Below the pieces are notes generated by a model. The model searched no databases, had not been told where the DNA came from, and saw nothing but the letters and a program-made list of their open reading frames with translations. Below are positions 27,144 to 37,825 of a DNA stretch of 49,529 nt, one piece after another. The DNA lies in assembly GCA_022566355.1 (NCBI GenBank), contig JADFJB010000016.1:1-49529 (forward strand). Reading direction: 5' to 3'. Each line of letters begins with the position of its first letter. Position 1 is the first letter of the stretch. Source of the stretch: a candidate division KSB1 bacterium (GTDB lineage Bacteria > Zhuqueibacterota > JdFR-76 > DREG01). The position numbers were made by a program, and so were the translations under genes.

Positions 27144-30050
27144 TTAATTCTGTAGACGCAAAACATGTATCCGAATCTTCTGCGCCATTAAGTTTGCACC
27201 TTCGTCTTTTAGACGGTATGCTCGAGTTATTTCTTTGGCTGATTCATCAATTTGGTAGAATTTGTAGGCTGCTTCAGCGATCTTTGCCATTTCTTCTTTT
27301 CCAATGGCCCGGAAGCATAGCATACGGTGATAGTGTGCAATTGCGTCCTCAGGATCAATCGTCAACACCTGTTCGAAAGCCTGCAAAGCTTCTTCATATT
27401 GTTGATTTAGGTATAGCGTTCGTCCTAAATTGCGCCATGTCGCCCTGTCTTCGGGGAATTGTTCCAGTACTCTTCGATAAGCAGCAGCAGCGTTTTCATA
27501 AAGGCCATCCTCCTGTAATACAACCCCCCAAACCCATGCGACTTGCGCATCACCGGGTTTAATCTTCTCACATTTTTTGAGATACTGATAAGCTTTATCG
27601 ATGTTCCCATCCCTTACGGCTACTTTCGCCAGATTCAGTGATCCGTGTAACAGATCGGGTCTGAGTTTTGCAACTTGTTGAAAAGCAATTGATGCTCCCC
27701 TGGTATCTTCTTCCAGCAATAGTCCGATACCATAATCATTGTAACGCATCCAGTCCGATTTTTCATCTGCTAAAATATTAGTCACAATAGCTTTCCGTGT
27801 TTTACTAATTTCCAGGCTAATCTCATCAGAAGCAATTACAGTAACGGGTAAATCCGGTACAGTGTCATATTGTTTAAACCCTTCACGATTTGCATAGAAA
27901 GCAAATTCAGTATACTTACGATCAAACTTTCGCCACAATAAACGTGCTTTAACTTTAATCGAACCTCCGGTTAATCCGTTTGGCATCGTAAATTCGTAAT
28001 GAGCAATATCCGCAGTTCCAGGGCCAATAACGTTGGCAAAAACCGTAACATGAATATCCTGTGCATTACGACGGTGAATTGGATTACCGTCTTTGTCAAC
28101 GATCAAAGCTTTATAAACGTGTGCCATTGGATCAACATGGCCATCTTTATTTAACTCTCCGCTTTTTGCCAACAGATTGCCATTTTCATCTAAGACACTA
28201 ACCTCAAGCCACGCCTCGTTGGAATCGTTGGTGCCGCCTGGGAAAGTGTGGCCGACACCTTTATTGCGAACGACAACATCAAAGGTGACATTCTCCCCTG
28301 CACTCAAAACCGGTTTTTTCCGATTGATGGCCATTACTGGTTTTTTCATACTTTCTGTCTTTAAAGCAAAAATATCGACGCTTAATTTTTCGTCTTGTAA
28401 GAACGATTCTATCTTGTTGATGGTCTCTGTGTCACCTCGTAAAAATGGCAGAGCAGTGTTTACTGCCAGGAAACGATGTGAACGGACAAAGCCGTTTTTC
28501 GCGGCAACATCACCGAGAATCGCAGGTTCCGGTGGCATGTGGCAATCCTGGCACAGACGTTTTTGGGCAGGCAGGTAAAAAGTCCTGGAAGCATTAAGCG
28601 CAACTCCACTGTCATGCCAATTGTCGAATTCATCCTGCCCACGGAGCCATCGGTAATTATTGACAGGTTCAGTCAAACTGACCTTATGACAGGTCGCACA
28701 ATATTCACTTTTCTTAAAAAACGGTTTCAGCATCTGACGTTTATGGACAGTAGGTTTGGCTTTGATAATAGCATCATGAATAAAAGCTCCCATACTTCCT
28801 TCTTTGGCATTTGCAAATAGGTAAGGGTCCTCTTGCTCATCGGCGATGTTATAATTGCCATTTCCCGTTTGATTGTGGATTTGATCGATAGCATGACAAG
28901 CCAAACAGGTTAATCCTGCTTGAGCTTCCGGTGAATTACGGTTGATCGGTTTATCCATAGCTCCGGCCAGCATAAGGGCTGGATCATGGCAACCGCTGCA
29001 CCACTTACTTTTAACCATCCCGACTCTGTCTTTAGTCTCGGGAAAACTTTTGATATGTTTTTCTACCCAGACATTTGGCTGAGTCGCATTTCTTCGCAAA
29101 TCTTCAATTGTTGCTTCATAAAAAGGATTATTAAAAGATGCAAATCGATGTGCAGATGTAGCCCATTGGTCTACAATATCTGCATGACAACGGTTGCATG
29201 TTTCTGCTCCTATCCGGGTGTCTTTGACAAAACCGAATTCTTTTATTTCATCCTCATGTATTGTCATCGACCCCAAATCGTCCCGGGTGATAATTCTCGA
29301 AGGTAAATAACCGCCCGAAGTTGTAGTTGCTGCAGATGGGAAGAAAGGACTACCCGGAGGAACAAATCCGGTGGGAACAAACGGCGATTCGGAGAATTTG
29401 GTCACATCGCGGTTTTTTGCACCCGGTCCATCATACAATCCCTTATCAAGGGCAATTTGAGCTTCCTGGGTTCTGATAATCCCACGGTTAGTAAACCCGT
29501 GCCAGGTTACTAAAACCAAAACGAGAGCAACTACGGTTAAGAAGAATCTCTTATATTTTATTCCAGTCGGTCGTGTATAACTCACAAATCGATGGGTAAT
29601 ATAACCGGCTATGGCAAGTGTACCACAAACAACGTGAGCCCACCATGCCCATTGGTTATCCCGACTGGCTGATTCAGTCAGAATGAATAGTCCGGTCACA
29701 GCCAGAACTATACCTGTGGCAACAAAAGAAATCCCGGAAAAAATGCTGGCATTATGGCGTCGGCGCCAAACTTTGCGTAAATGGGCAATTGCGAAACCCG
29801 CCATCAGGGTAATCAAGAGTAGTCCTACGCCAGTGTGAGTCAATACCATAATTTGGAATAATTGCGGAAGGGAGGTTTTTCCTGCTGAAAAGAAACGCCA
29901 ATTGAGAGAATCGGCGATTCGGTTGATAAGCAAGTAGGACGTATTGGCTATAATAAAACCTGCCAGAACCAGGCTGATCACCAGAGTGTTTTTTAAGTTA
30001 ACCGTCAATATAGACGGTAGAAATTGTCTTTTCTTCTTTTTACGAGCCAT
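27144..30050 (-). CDS. Membrane multihaem cytochrome c with TPR domain
   Basis: 968 residues in three parts. Residues 1-185: about five membrane helices with histidines at 72, 90, 139, 153 and 184; the pairs 72/139 and 90/153 could hold two b-haems in helices 2 and 4. Residues 280-510: five CxxCH c-haem sites at 285 (CNRCH), 351 (CSGCH), 382 (CLACH), 451 (CATCH) and 500 (CQDCH), resembling the cytochrome c554/c' group. About 550-720 is a beta-rich segment, and about 780-930 is TPR repeats. The likely role is moving electrons between the quinone pool and the periplasm or surface. It begins 10 bp after an FG-GAP/ASPIC gene on the same strand, so it is probably co-transcribed. Confidence 0.85.
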   Translation of the reverse strand: MARKKKKRQFLPSILTVNLKNTLVISLVLAGFIIANTSYLLINRIADSLNWRFFSAGKTSLPQLFQIMVLTHTGVGLLLITLMAGFAIAHLRKVWRRRHNASIFSGISFVATGIVLAVTGLFILTESASRDNQWAWWAHVVCGTLAIAGYITHRFVSYTRPTGIKYKRFFLTVVALVLVLVTWHGFTNRGIIRTQEAQIALDKGLYDGPGAKNRDVTKFSESPFVPTGFVPPGSPFFPSAATTTSGGYLPSRIITRDDLGSMTIHEDEIKEFGFVKDTRIGAETCNRCHADIVDQWATSAHRFASFNNPFYEATIEDLRRNATQPNVWVEKHIKSFPETKDRVGMVKSKWCSGCHDPALMLAGAMDKPINRNSPEAQAGLTCLACHAIDQIHNQTGNGNYNIADEQEDPYLFANAKEGSMGAFIHDAIIKAKPTVHKRQMLKPFFKKSEYCATCHKVSLTEPVNNYRWLRGQDEFDNWHDSGVALNASRTFYLPAQKRLCQDCHMPPEPAILGDVAAKNGFVRSHRFLAVNTALPFLRGDTETINKIESFLQDEKLSVDIFALKTESMKKPVMAINRKKPVLSAGENVTFDVVVRNKGVGHTFPGGTNDSNEAWLEVSVLDENGNLLAKSGELNKDGHVDPMAHVYKALIVDKDGNPIHRRNAQDIHVTVFANVIGPGTADIAHYEFTMPNGLTGGSIKVKARLLWRKFDRKYTEFAFYANREGFKQYDTVPDLPVTVIASDEISLEISKTRKAIVTNILADEKSDWMRYNDYGIGLLLEEDTRGASIAFQQVAKLRPDLLHGSLNLAKVAVRDGNIDKAYQYLKKCEKIKPGDAQVAWVWGVVLQEDGLYENAAAAYRRVLEQFPEDRATWRNLGRTLYLNQQYEEALQAFEQVLTIDPEDAIAHYHRMLCFRAIGKEEMAKIAEAAYKFYQIDESAKEITRAYRLKDEGANLMAQKIRIHVLRLQN

Positions 30051-30060
30051 TTAAATTTTA

Positions 30061-33000
30061 TTATAATTTATAACTAATTAAAATCTCAGTCGGATTTCCT
30101 ATTAATGGAGTTTGTGTTATTTTCCCATTCGGCCAGCGTACCCACACACCTTTAGGATTATCACGCAAGCCCATAACCTGAACAACAGAATTTTGAGAAA
30201 GATAACCCGAGCCTGCGTGAATCTCTCTTGCAGGACCAAAACCATTAATATATTCCATTCGGATAATAGACCCAATACCATAGGGATTTCCTTTCGGACC
30301 ATTTAACCTCACTCGCAATCCCGGTTTTGCTCCAATGTTTCGGTATAGTTTTGTTTCAGCGCCATTCTGTGTTATAACCAGATCTACACGACCATCGTGA
30401 TTAAAATCACCTAATGCAGCGCCCCTTTGTTCGCCATAAACCTTAATGCCGGAAACCTGGCCTGGAACCACTTCGAGTTTTCCAGTACCATCGCCTTTTA
30501 GCCACAGTCCTCGCCCAGCATCGCCCCTGTCTTTTTCTAATATCGTTGGAAAGAAGTTTTGGCTTATAAAAACATCATCATGGCCGTCTCCATTAAAATC
30601 TGCAACCCCTACATAAAAAGCTGGCGTAAACTGCGCCTCAATGGGTAATGCCACTGCTTCGAAGTGATCTTTTCGATTTAAAAAGACCATATGTCGCAGT
30701 TCACTGGCGATTAGTTGATGTGCTTGTTTTAAAGATTCACCTATGATATCATCCACACTGGCTGCAGAAAAACGCTTGTAATTTGGTGTTCGTGGACGAA
30801 CATAAGGGATAGCTTGAGAAAGCGTTGTTAAGTCTCGCCTGGGAATCACCTGATTCATCACTGGATCAAAATGCGCCTCGATGATATCAAGAGTGCCATT
30901 GCCGTCGAAATCGTCATAGTAAATTCGCAATGGATGTTCAAAGCTAGCAGAATATTCATTGTTTAAGCCCCAATTTGTAGCGATAATATCCAGGTAACCA
31001 TCCTCATCCAAATCACCTGTCGTAACACCATTCCACCACCCCTTATATCGATCCAATCCTAAATCATTTGTCGCGTTCGTGAAATGACCATTTTGGTTAC
31101 GAAAAACCATAACTGACCCCCATTCAACAGCCAAAATCAAATCTGAGCTGCCGTTGCCATCAATATCACTAAAAACGGCGCCAGAAACCATACCTAAAAA
31201 CTTAAATTGTTTTGAATTTTTTTCATCGATTGTAAAGCGGCCATTGTCATTTTTATACAATATGGAGGAGGCTGGTTCAGGATAGCGCCCTGGTACTGTT
31301 CGTCCTCCGACAAATAAATCCAGATCTCCATCATCATCATAATCGGCCATGGCCATGGGGCCCAGGCTAGAACCATTTCCTATTACTTTTGTTGAGTTTG
31401 CAAATGTTTTACGCTCAAAATCGTACGACATAATAAATGAGTTGGCGGGCTGTAAACTCTCATAGTTTGAGAAACCAACTAACACGAATGTCGAACTATT
31501 ATCCTTTGTCCAACCGAGAACGGAGGTTTGATCAAATTGAGTCTTTTGAACCAAACGAGTATCTTGAATCCGAGTAAATCCTTGTTTACCATCGTTACGA
31601 TAAAAAGCAAGCTGACCGCCTTTTCCACTAGAGATGATTAAATCGTCATCTTTATCTCCATCGATATCGTACCAGGCGACACCCGGTCCGACCTGGCTGA
31701 GTCTTTTAGGAAGTAATGGTTGGCGGGAAAAGTCATCAAAAGTATCTTCGTGATGCTTATGATTAATTAGATTGCTGACGTCTTCAAAATAAAAGGAAGG
31801 TGCAATTGATGAATCCGGGCTTGACGAATCATCTATTTTGGCATATGCCTCAAAGATTTCATAAATGCAGTTTGGCTTGACGTTCTTAATCTCACTTACT
31901 TTACCACTCCGCCAGACTACCTCGATTGTGAGCAAATTTTCAGCGCTACCTGCAGCAAATGTAACCATTGGATCTGAACTAGAGAGATAGATTCCACCAC
32001 AGGTAACTTCTTTAGCCTGGGGAACAGGACCGCCCAAGACTCGAATTTTTGCACCGATGCCCTGTGTGTTTGGGCTCAAGCCTCTCAGGCGTACAGCAAT
32101 TCGCGGCGCACCAGACTTGTTTCGATAAATACCTGCGACTTCATTTAGTCTGTTTGTGGCTAAATCCAAATCTCCATCATTATCAAAATCAGCAAGGGCC
32201 ATACCCCAGGTTAAATCAGGATTTGTAAAACCCCAACTTGAGCTCACATCTTCAAAGGTTAAATCGCCTTTATTTCGAAAAGCAACATTGGGAGTTAGAT
32301 AACTTGGGTATAATGCTGTCATCTGGCGATAATCATAACCGAATGCAGAAAGTCCCTGAACTCGATTATTTGTGTCTGTATCTTCGAAGTCATACAACTG
32401 ACCATTTGTTGTAATAATATCCTCATACCCATCAAGGTCGACATCAACAAAAATAACAGACCATGTCCACTCGGAAGCTTGAACGCCGCTCAACTGACCA
32501 ATTTCTGCATAAGTATTATCCCCCCGATTTACAAACAAGGTATTCCGCTTTATCTGCGGTCTATTATTGATTTGTCCAATTGCTGTAGGAGGTGTTTTAG
32601 TAGTATTTGTTTGTTGCATTCGCCGTTGATAATTCCTTGCTAACATATCTATTAGTATAAAATCTAAATCTCCATCCCTATCGATGTCAGAAAAATTCAT
32701 AGCCATGGTAAATTTACTGGTGTGGCGAATTGCTAGCTTTTCGATAGCTTGAAAACGTCCAGTTCCATCATTAATCCAAATTCGGTCAGGGCTGGAGTAG
32801 TCGTTACAGACATAGATGTCTGGATCTCCATCATTATCCATATCTTGGAATCTCGGCAAAAGTCCCCAATCTTTCAGCTCAGATATGGGATTTCCAGATT
32901 CGTCGAGAAATCGTCCATCCGTAAATGAAGCTTTTTCAAAGTGGCCTTTACCATCGTTGAGATATAAGAAATCAGGCTCGGCGTTCTCAATAAGTATGTG

Positions 33001-33801
33001 CCGGTCCCCATTTGTTTCGACGCGATAATGCTCTTTAAACTTTGGTGTGATCTCATATGTACCGCCCACTTTTTTAGCAACCAGGTTTTGGGTTCTTTCC
33101 TGGGGTGAATAAAGATTTTCTACAGATTTCTTTTTGAAGTTGGTCATATAAAGGTCAATATCTCCATCACCATCAATGTCTGCATAAGCCATTGAAGTAC
33201 TACCACCGCTCGATTTCAATCCTGCAGCATCGGTTACCTCGGTGAAATTTCCAAAACCATCATTTACATAACAGGCATTTGGCCCTCCAAGTGATGTGAC
33301 GATTAGATCGAGGTCAAAGTCTCCATCTATATCTACAAGTGCGACACCAGTTGAAAAACGATCTGGACAAGCAACTCCGGCTTGCTTTGTAATATCTTTA
33401 AACTTCCAATCACCAAGATTTTTATACAAAACGTTTGGACAATCGAGACAATTAAAATACACATCTATCAAACCATCACCATCGACATCTCCAGTGGCCA
33501 CACCAGATCCACCCAGGAGAAACCGATTATCTGCAATTTGTTCAGGAGTTAGCTTGTTTGAAAAAGTGATTTCTGTTTTGGATGATGGTAATAATTCAAA
33601 CCCAGGTTGGCCCGACTCAAGGCTCGGAAGTTCTGACCAACGATATCCAGCGCCTTCGTGCCATTCTATGGATTTATCTGGCCAGATTAGTACTATTAGG
33701 CAAAGAGCAGCAACCAAACCAGCAATAATAGCAATTTTAGATATGGAATTTAAATTTATGAGTTTAATATTTAACCACCTTCCTGTTCTTAGACCATCCA
33801 T
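30061..33801 (-). CDS. Giant FG-GAP/ASPIC (CRTAC1-like) protein, copy 3
   Basis: 1246 residues. An N-terminal hydrophobic anchor or signal (about 22-42) is followed by a conserved IEWHEGAGYRWSEL motif. Then two similar units: FG-GAP/VCBS propeller with calcium loops such as DVDGDGLIDVYF and DIDGDGDIDLYM, closed by an ASPIC/UnbV domain at about 563-650; and a second propeller that starts with HHEDTFDDFSRQPLLPKRLS and ends in a second ASPIC domain at about 1159-1246. No catalytic motif is visible. By family it should be exported and act in adhesion or protein contacts at the envelope. It is 21 bp after its paralogue and 10 bp before the cytochrome gene. Confidence 0.85.
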   Translation of the reverse strand: MDGLRTGRWLNIKLINLNSISKIAIIAGLVAALCLIVLIWPDKSIEWHEGAGYRWSELPSLESGQPGFELLPSSKTEITFSNKLTPEQIADNRFLLGGSGVATGDVDGDGLIDVYFNCLDCPNVLYKNLGDWKFKDITKQAGVACPDRFSTGVALVDIDGDFDLDLIVTSLGGPNACYVNDGFGNFTEVTDAAGLKSSGGSTSMAYADIDGDGDIDLYMTNFKKKSVENLYSPQERTQNLVAKKVGGTYEITPKFKEHYRVETNGDRHILIENAEPDFLYLNDGKGHFEKASFTDGRFLDESGNPISELKDWGLLPRFQDMDNDGDPDIYVCNDYSSPDRIWINDGTGRFQAIEKLAIRHTSKFTMAMNFSDIDRDGDLDFILIDMLARNYQRRMQQTNTTKTPPTAIGQINNRPQIKRNTLFVNRGDNTYAEIGQLSGVQASEWTWSVIFVDVDLDGYEDIITTNGQLYDFEDTDTNNRVQGLSAFGYDYRQMTALYPSYLTPNVAFRNKGDLTFEDVSSSWGFTNPDLTWGMALADFDNDGDLDLATNRLNEVAGIYRNKSGAPRIAVRLRGLSPNTQGIGAKIRVLGGPVPQAKEVTCGGIYLSSSDPMVTFAAGSAENLLTIEVVWRSGKVSEIKNVKPNCIYEIFEAYAKIDDSSSPDSSIAPSFYFEDVSNLINHKHHEDTFDDFSRQPLLPKRLSQVGPGVAWYDIDGDKDDDLIISSGKGGQLAFYRNDGKQGFTRIQDTRLVQKTQFDQTSVLGWTKDNSSTFVLVGFSNYESLQPANSFIMSYDFERKTFANSTKVIGNGSSLGPMAMADYDDDGDLDLFVGGRTVPGRYPEPASSILYKNDNGRFTIDEKNSKQFKFLGMVSGAVFSDIDGNGSSDLILAVEWGSVMVFRNQNGHFTNATNDLGLDRYKGWWNGVTTGDLDEDGYLDIIATNWGLNNEYSASFEHPLRIYYDDFDGNGTLDIIEAHFDPVMNQVIPRRDLTTLSQAIPYVRPRTPNYKRFSAASVDDIIGESLKQAHQLIASELRHMVFLNRKDHFEAVALPIEAQFTPAFYVGVADFNGDGHDDVFISQNFFPTILEKDRGDAGRGLWLKGDGTGKLEVVPGQVSGIKVYGEQRGAALGDFNHDGRVDLVITQNGAETKLYRNIGAKPGLRVRLNGPKGNPYGIGSIIRMEYINGFGPAREIHAGSGYLSQNSVVQVMGLRDNPKGVWVRWPNGKITQTPLIGNPTEILISYKL

Positions 33802-33822
33802 TTTGTCAGATTGGAAAAGACT

Positions 33823-36800
33823 TTATTCAACTAAAATCTTACCGTCCAACTTGACAGTGATTTCGCTAGCGCCATCAGAAATTTCTGATTCTGTGACATG
33901 ACCTCCTGGCCAACGTACCCAGATTCCCTTCACAACATCACGATAACCCATAACCTGAATCATCGAATCTTGCGACCAGTAGCCGGAACCTGAATGAATC
34001 TCCCGTGCAGGACCGTAACCGTCTTTGTAAATCAGCCGAATTGTAGCTCCAACTGCAGATGGATTACCTTTTGGTCCAGCCAATTTTATTCGTAGACCAG
34101 GCTTTGCTCCTACATTATGATAAAGTTTCGTTTCTGCTCCATTTTGTGTTACAACCAGGTCTATACGACCATCGCGATCATAATCTCCCAGGGCGGCGCC
34201 ACGCTGTTCTCCATATACTTTGATGCCTGACTCCTGACCGGAGACCGGCGTCACACTACCGTTACCATTTCCCTTCAACCAAAGACCACGTCCAGCATCG
34301 GAGCGAGCAGTTTCAACAGGAGAAGCAAAAAAGTTCTGACTGATGAAAATATCTTCATGACCGTCCCCGTCAAAATCTGCGACACTGGCATGAAAAGCAG
34401 GTGCATATTGTGCTTCCACAGGTAATTCGATTGCTTTAAATCGATTCCCCTGGTTAAGAAATACCATATGAGAAAGAGTGTTGGCTTGTAATTTTCCGGC
34501 TTGTTTGAGTTTAGGCCCGATAATTTCTTGGATCGTGGAGTAACTATATTTTCTGTTATTTGGCATCCGCATGCGTAGGTAGGGTATGGCTGGGATTACC
34601 CAGTTACGAGAACGTACTGGAAAAAGTCTTTGGGTAGGACTATCAAAATACGTTTCAAGAATATCTAGCGTACCATTGTTGTCAAAGTCATAATAGAAAA
34701 GCTGTAAAGGATGTTCATCATCAAATCGATTCTGATACTTGTTATTCAAGCCCCAATTGGTAGCGATAATGTCAAGTTTCCCGTCTTCGTTGAGGTCGCC
34801 TGTCGTCACACCATGCCACCAACCATTGTATTTAGTCAATCCAAGTTCTTCTGTAGCATCACTGAAGCGACCTTTGTCATTTCTAAAAACGGTAACCGGT
34901 CCCCATTCGATCGCTAAAATTAAATCTGGATCACCATCCCCATCAAAATCACTAAAAACAGCTCCGGACACCAATCCGAGCTCCTTAAACTGAGCGGTAT
35001 TTAAAGAATCAAGTACAAATTTATCGCCCTGATTTCGGTATAACCTTGAAGAAGCCGGCTCAGGATAGCGGGCAGGTATGCTCCTTCCTCCAACAAAGAG
35101 ATCCAGGTCGCCATCGTTGTCATAATCTGCCATGGTCATGGGGCCGTTACTGGATTCATCGCTCATTATTTCTTTACCTGAATCTACCTGGCCATTTATG
35201 AAATCATATTGTAAAACAAATGAGTTCCCAGGTTCAGTATTTTCATAGTTGGAATTTCCCACGAGAAAGGAGGTTGAGCCATTTTCTTTCGTCCAGCCCA
35301 GAACAGTGGTCTGATCGAATTGACTTTGTTTTGGCAATACCGAATTTTTCATTTGGTGAAATCCATCTTTTTGATCATTACGAAATGTAGCTAAATGTCC
35401 ACCTTTGCCACTGCCAATGATTAGATCGTCATCACCATCGCCATCGAAATCAAACCAGGCAACACCTGGACCGAGACTGCTAAGGCGATAGGGCAATAGA
35501 GGTTGTCGTTGGAAGTCGTCAAATGGATCTTCATGATGTTTGTGATTGATTAAATGGCTCACATCTTCAAAAAGAGGTTGCAGATTAGAACCAGAGTTTA
35601 CCTCTAAGTTATCGCTTGAATGTGATTCTGATTCATAAATTTCATATATTCGGTTGGGTTTTACATCATTGATTATACTAATCTTACCGTTCCGCCATTT
35701 GACTTTGATAGTAAGGTTTTCGTCATTAGCCGCAAATACTACCAACGGATCTGAGCTAGAGAGATAGCTGCCGCCAGAGATGACTTCTTTGCTTTGAGGC
35801 ACTTTTCCGCCAATAAGCTGAACCTTAGCTCCAATCCCCTGGGTATTGGGAGGAGATCCTTTCAGGCGAACGGCGATTCTAGGCGCGGTTGTCTCGTTAC
35901 GATAAATGGCCGCCGGAAAGTTTAACCGGTTATTGACCATATCCAAATCACCATCATTATCCAGATCACCAAGCGCCATCCCATGGCTAATATCTTTGTC
36001 GGTGAAGCCCCACTCCTTTCCGACTTCTTCAAACGTTAAATCACCGCGATTACGAAAAGCAATATTTCGCAATTTTAGTTCGGGAAACATAAAAATGGTG
36101 TTTAGTCTATCATTCTCTCGTGTCTTTTCGCCAGTTTTCGAAGCTATTGTTGCAGCCATTGAACCCATCCTGATGCGAGAGCTGGCTTTCATTATCGTAT
36201 CCATATCCTGGGCATCATAATAATGGCCTGTTGCAACAAGCATATCTTCATAACCATCGAGGTCTACATCGAGAAAGATATTTGACCACGACCATTCAGA
36301 TGCCTGAATACCGCTGAACTGAGCGATTTCTGCATAGGTATTATCACCCCTGTTCAAAAAAAGTGTGTTCTTCATATATTGCGGGCGGTTCTCTATTAAC
36401 CCGATAGGGTGAGGCAACGGTACTTCGGTGTTCTTTTGGGTCATACGCCACCTATGGCGTAAGCTCAACATATCGGTGACTATAAAATCTAAATCACCAT
36501 CTCTATCGACATCTGAAAAATCAATTGACATCGATGAATTGCTGGTGTTACGAATGGCAAGTTTAGGTATCGCCTGGAAATATCCTTTGCCATCATTGAT
36601 CCATATTCGGTCGGGGCTTTCAAAATCGTTACAAATATAAATATCAGGGTCTCCATCATTATCCATATCTTGAAATCGTGCCATCAATCCCCAGTCTTTT
36701 AATTGTTTGACGGGATTACCATTTTCATCTAAAAATCTTCCATCTGAGAGGGAAGTCTTTTCAAAATTGCCTTTGCCATCATTCAAGAATAACATATCCG

Positions 36801-37575
36801 GCTCGCCGGTCTCAAAATAAAAGACCCATGGATCTCGAACCTCCAGCACAAAATGTTCCTGGTATTTTGAAGCGATTCGATGAGAATCTCCTATCTTTTC
36901 CACGACGAAATTAAAGACCAATTCACCTGGGTCCCAGATATCTTTAGCGCTTTTCCTTTTATAATTCGCTATATATAAGTCTAAATCACCATCTCCGTCA
37001 ATATCGGCGAGCGCCATAGTTGAGGCGCCTGTTTCCGAAGAAAACCCTGCGGCGTCCTTAATCTCAGTAAACTTGCCTGTCCCATCGTTGAGAAAACAAG
37101 CATTTGGGCCTTCTATTGAAATTACCAAAAGATCGAGATCATTATCGCCATCAATATCAGCGAACGCCGTACCGCCTGAAAATTGCCCGGGGCAGGCAAC
37201 TCCAGCATAAGCAGTGATATCTTCGAATTTCCAATTTCCAAGGTTTTTAAACAGGGCATTGGGGCCATCGAGACGACAAAAATAAATGTCGGCTAATCCA
37301 TCCCCATTTACATCTCCTATAGCTACTCCAGATCCATTTAACAAAATTCGATTGTTAATAATCTGATCCTTTGTCAAACGATTGCTAAATGTAATTCCAT
37401 GATCAGCTTCTGAAAGCAGCTTAAATCCAACCTTGCCAGAGCGTGGCACAGAGAGTTTTGCCCACCTATGCCCTTCTCCATCATTCCATATGATTGTATT
37501 ATCTATAGTACAATGCTGGGTCAACACCAACAATAGTGTTAACAATCTACCTGTGCTAGAGATTTTCTTAAGCAT
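33823..37575 (-). CDS. Giant FG-GAP/ASPIC (CRTAC1-like) protein, copy 2
   Basis: 1250 residues with the same plan as its neighbours: signal peptide (LLTLLLVLTQHC, not a standard lipobox), IIWNDGEGHRWAKL motif, first propeller, ASPIC domain at about 562-645 (APRIAVRLKGSPPNTQGIGA), second propeller from HHEDPFDDFQRQPLLPYRLS, and final ASPIC domain at about 1158-1250 (GPAREIHSGSGYWSQDSMIQ). Many Asp/Asn-rich loops (DIDGDGDLDLYI, DVDRDGDLDFIV, DFDGDGDPDLIL) suggest calcium binding in both propellers. GGAGG precedes ATG 37575. A 250-bp gap separates it from the small lipoprotein gene, so a second promoter could lie there. Confidence 0.85.
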   Translation of the reverse strand: MLKKISSTGRLLTLLLVLTQHCTIDNTIIWNDGEGHRWAKLSVPRSGKVGFKLLSEADHGITFSNRLTKDQIINNRILLNGSGVAIGDVNGDGLADIYFCRLDGPNALFKNLGNWKFEDITAYAGVACPGQFSGGTAFADIDGDNDLDLLVISIEGPNACFLNDGTGKFTEIKDAAGFSSETGASTMALADIDGDGDLDLYIANYKRKSAKDIWDPGELVFNFVVEKIGDSHRIASKYQEHFVLEVRDPWVFYFETGEPDMLFLNDGKGNFEKTSLSDGRFLDENGNPVKQLKDWGLMARFQDMDNDGDPDIYICNDFESPDRIWINDGKGYFQAIPKLAIRNTSNSSMSIDFSDVDRDGDLDFIVTDMLSLRHRWRMTQKNTEVPLPHPIGLIENRPQYMKNTLFLNRGDNTYAEIAQFSGIQASEWSWSNIFLDVDLDGYEDMLVATGHYYDAQDMDTIMKASSRIRMGSMAATIASKTGEKTRENDRLNTIFMFPELKLRNIAFRNRGDLTFEEVGKEWGFTDKDISHGMALGDLDNDGDLDMVNNRLNFPAAIYRNETTAPRIAVRLKGSPPNTQGIGAKVQLIGGKVPQSKEVISGGSYLSSSDPLVVFAANDENLTIKVKWRNGKISIINDVKPNRIYEIYESESHSSDNLEVNSGSNLQPLFEDVSHLINHKHHEDPFDDFQRQPLLPYRLSSLGPGVAWFDFDGDGDDDLIIGSGKGGHLATFRNDQKDGFHQMKNSVLPKQSQFDQTTVLGWTKENGSTSFLVGNSNYENTEPGNSFVLQYDFINGQVDSGKEIMSDESSNGPMTMADYDNDGDLDLFVGGRSIPARYPEPASSRLYRNQGDKFVLDSLNTAQFKELGLVSGAVFSDFDGDGDPDLILAIEWGPVTVFRNDKGRFSDATEELGLTKYNGWWHGVTTGDLNEDGKLDIIATNWGLNNKYQNRFDDEHPLQLFYYDFDNNGTLDILETYFDSPTQRLFPVRSRNWVIPAIPYLRMRMPNNRKYSYSTIQEIIGPKLKQAGKLQANTLSHMVFLNQGNRFKAIELPVEAQYAPAFHASVADFDGDGHEDIFISQNFFASPVETARSDAGRGLWLKGNGNGSVTPVSGQESGIKVYGEQRGAALGDYDRDGRIDLVVTQNGAETKLYHNVGAKPGLRIKLAGPKGNPSAVGATIRLIYKDGYGPAREIHSGSGYWSQDSMIQVMGYRDVVKGIWVRWPGGHVTESEISDGASEITVKLDGKILVE

Positions 37576-37825
37576 TCTGCCTCCGTCATGGTTCTAAGTG
37601 GGGAGTATGGTTACATTCTCGCAATCCAAGATTTATTAATTACGCCTCTTTAAAAGCTATATAAATGGATATTATGTAACGTGTTGTATGGCGAGCTTCC
37701 AGAAGATTTTAGATATTGGGAGAAAATTTACCATTAATCCGAAATCCGCAACCTTATTACAATTATTCTACTATAAGAGAAGAATGTGACCGATGGTCGA
37801 TACAACCTTATACTTGACTTAGCAG

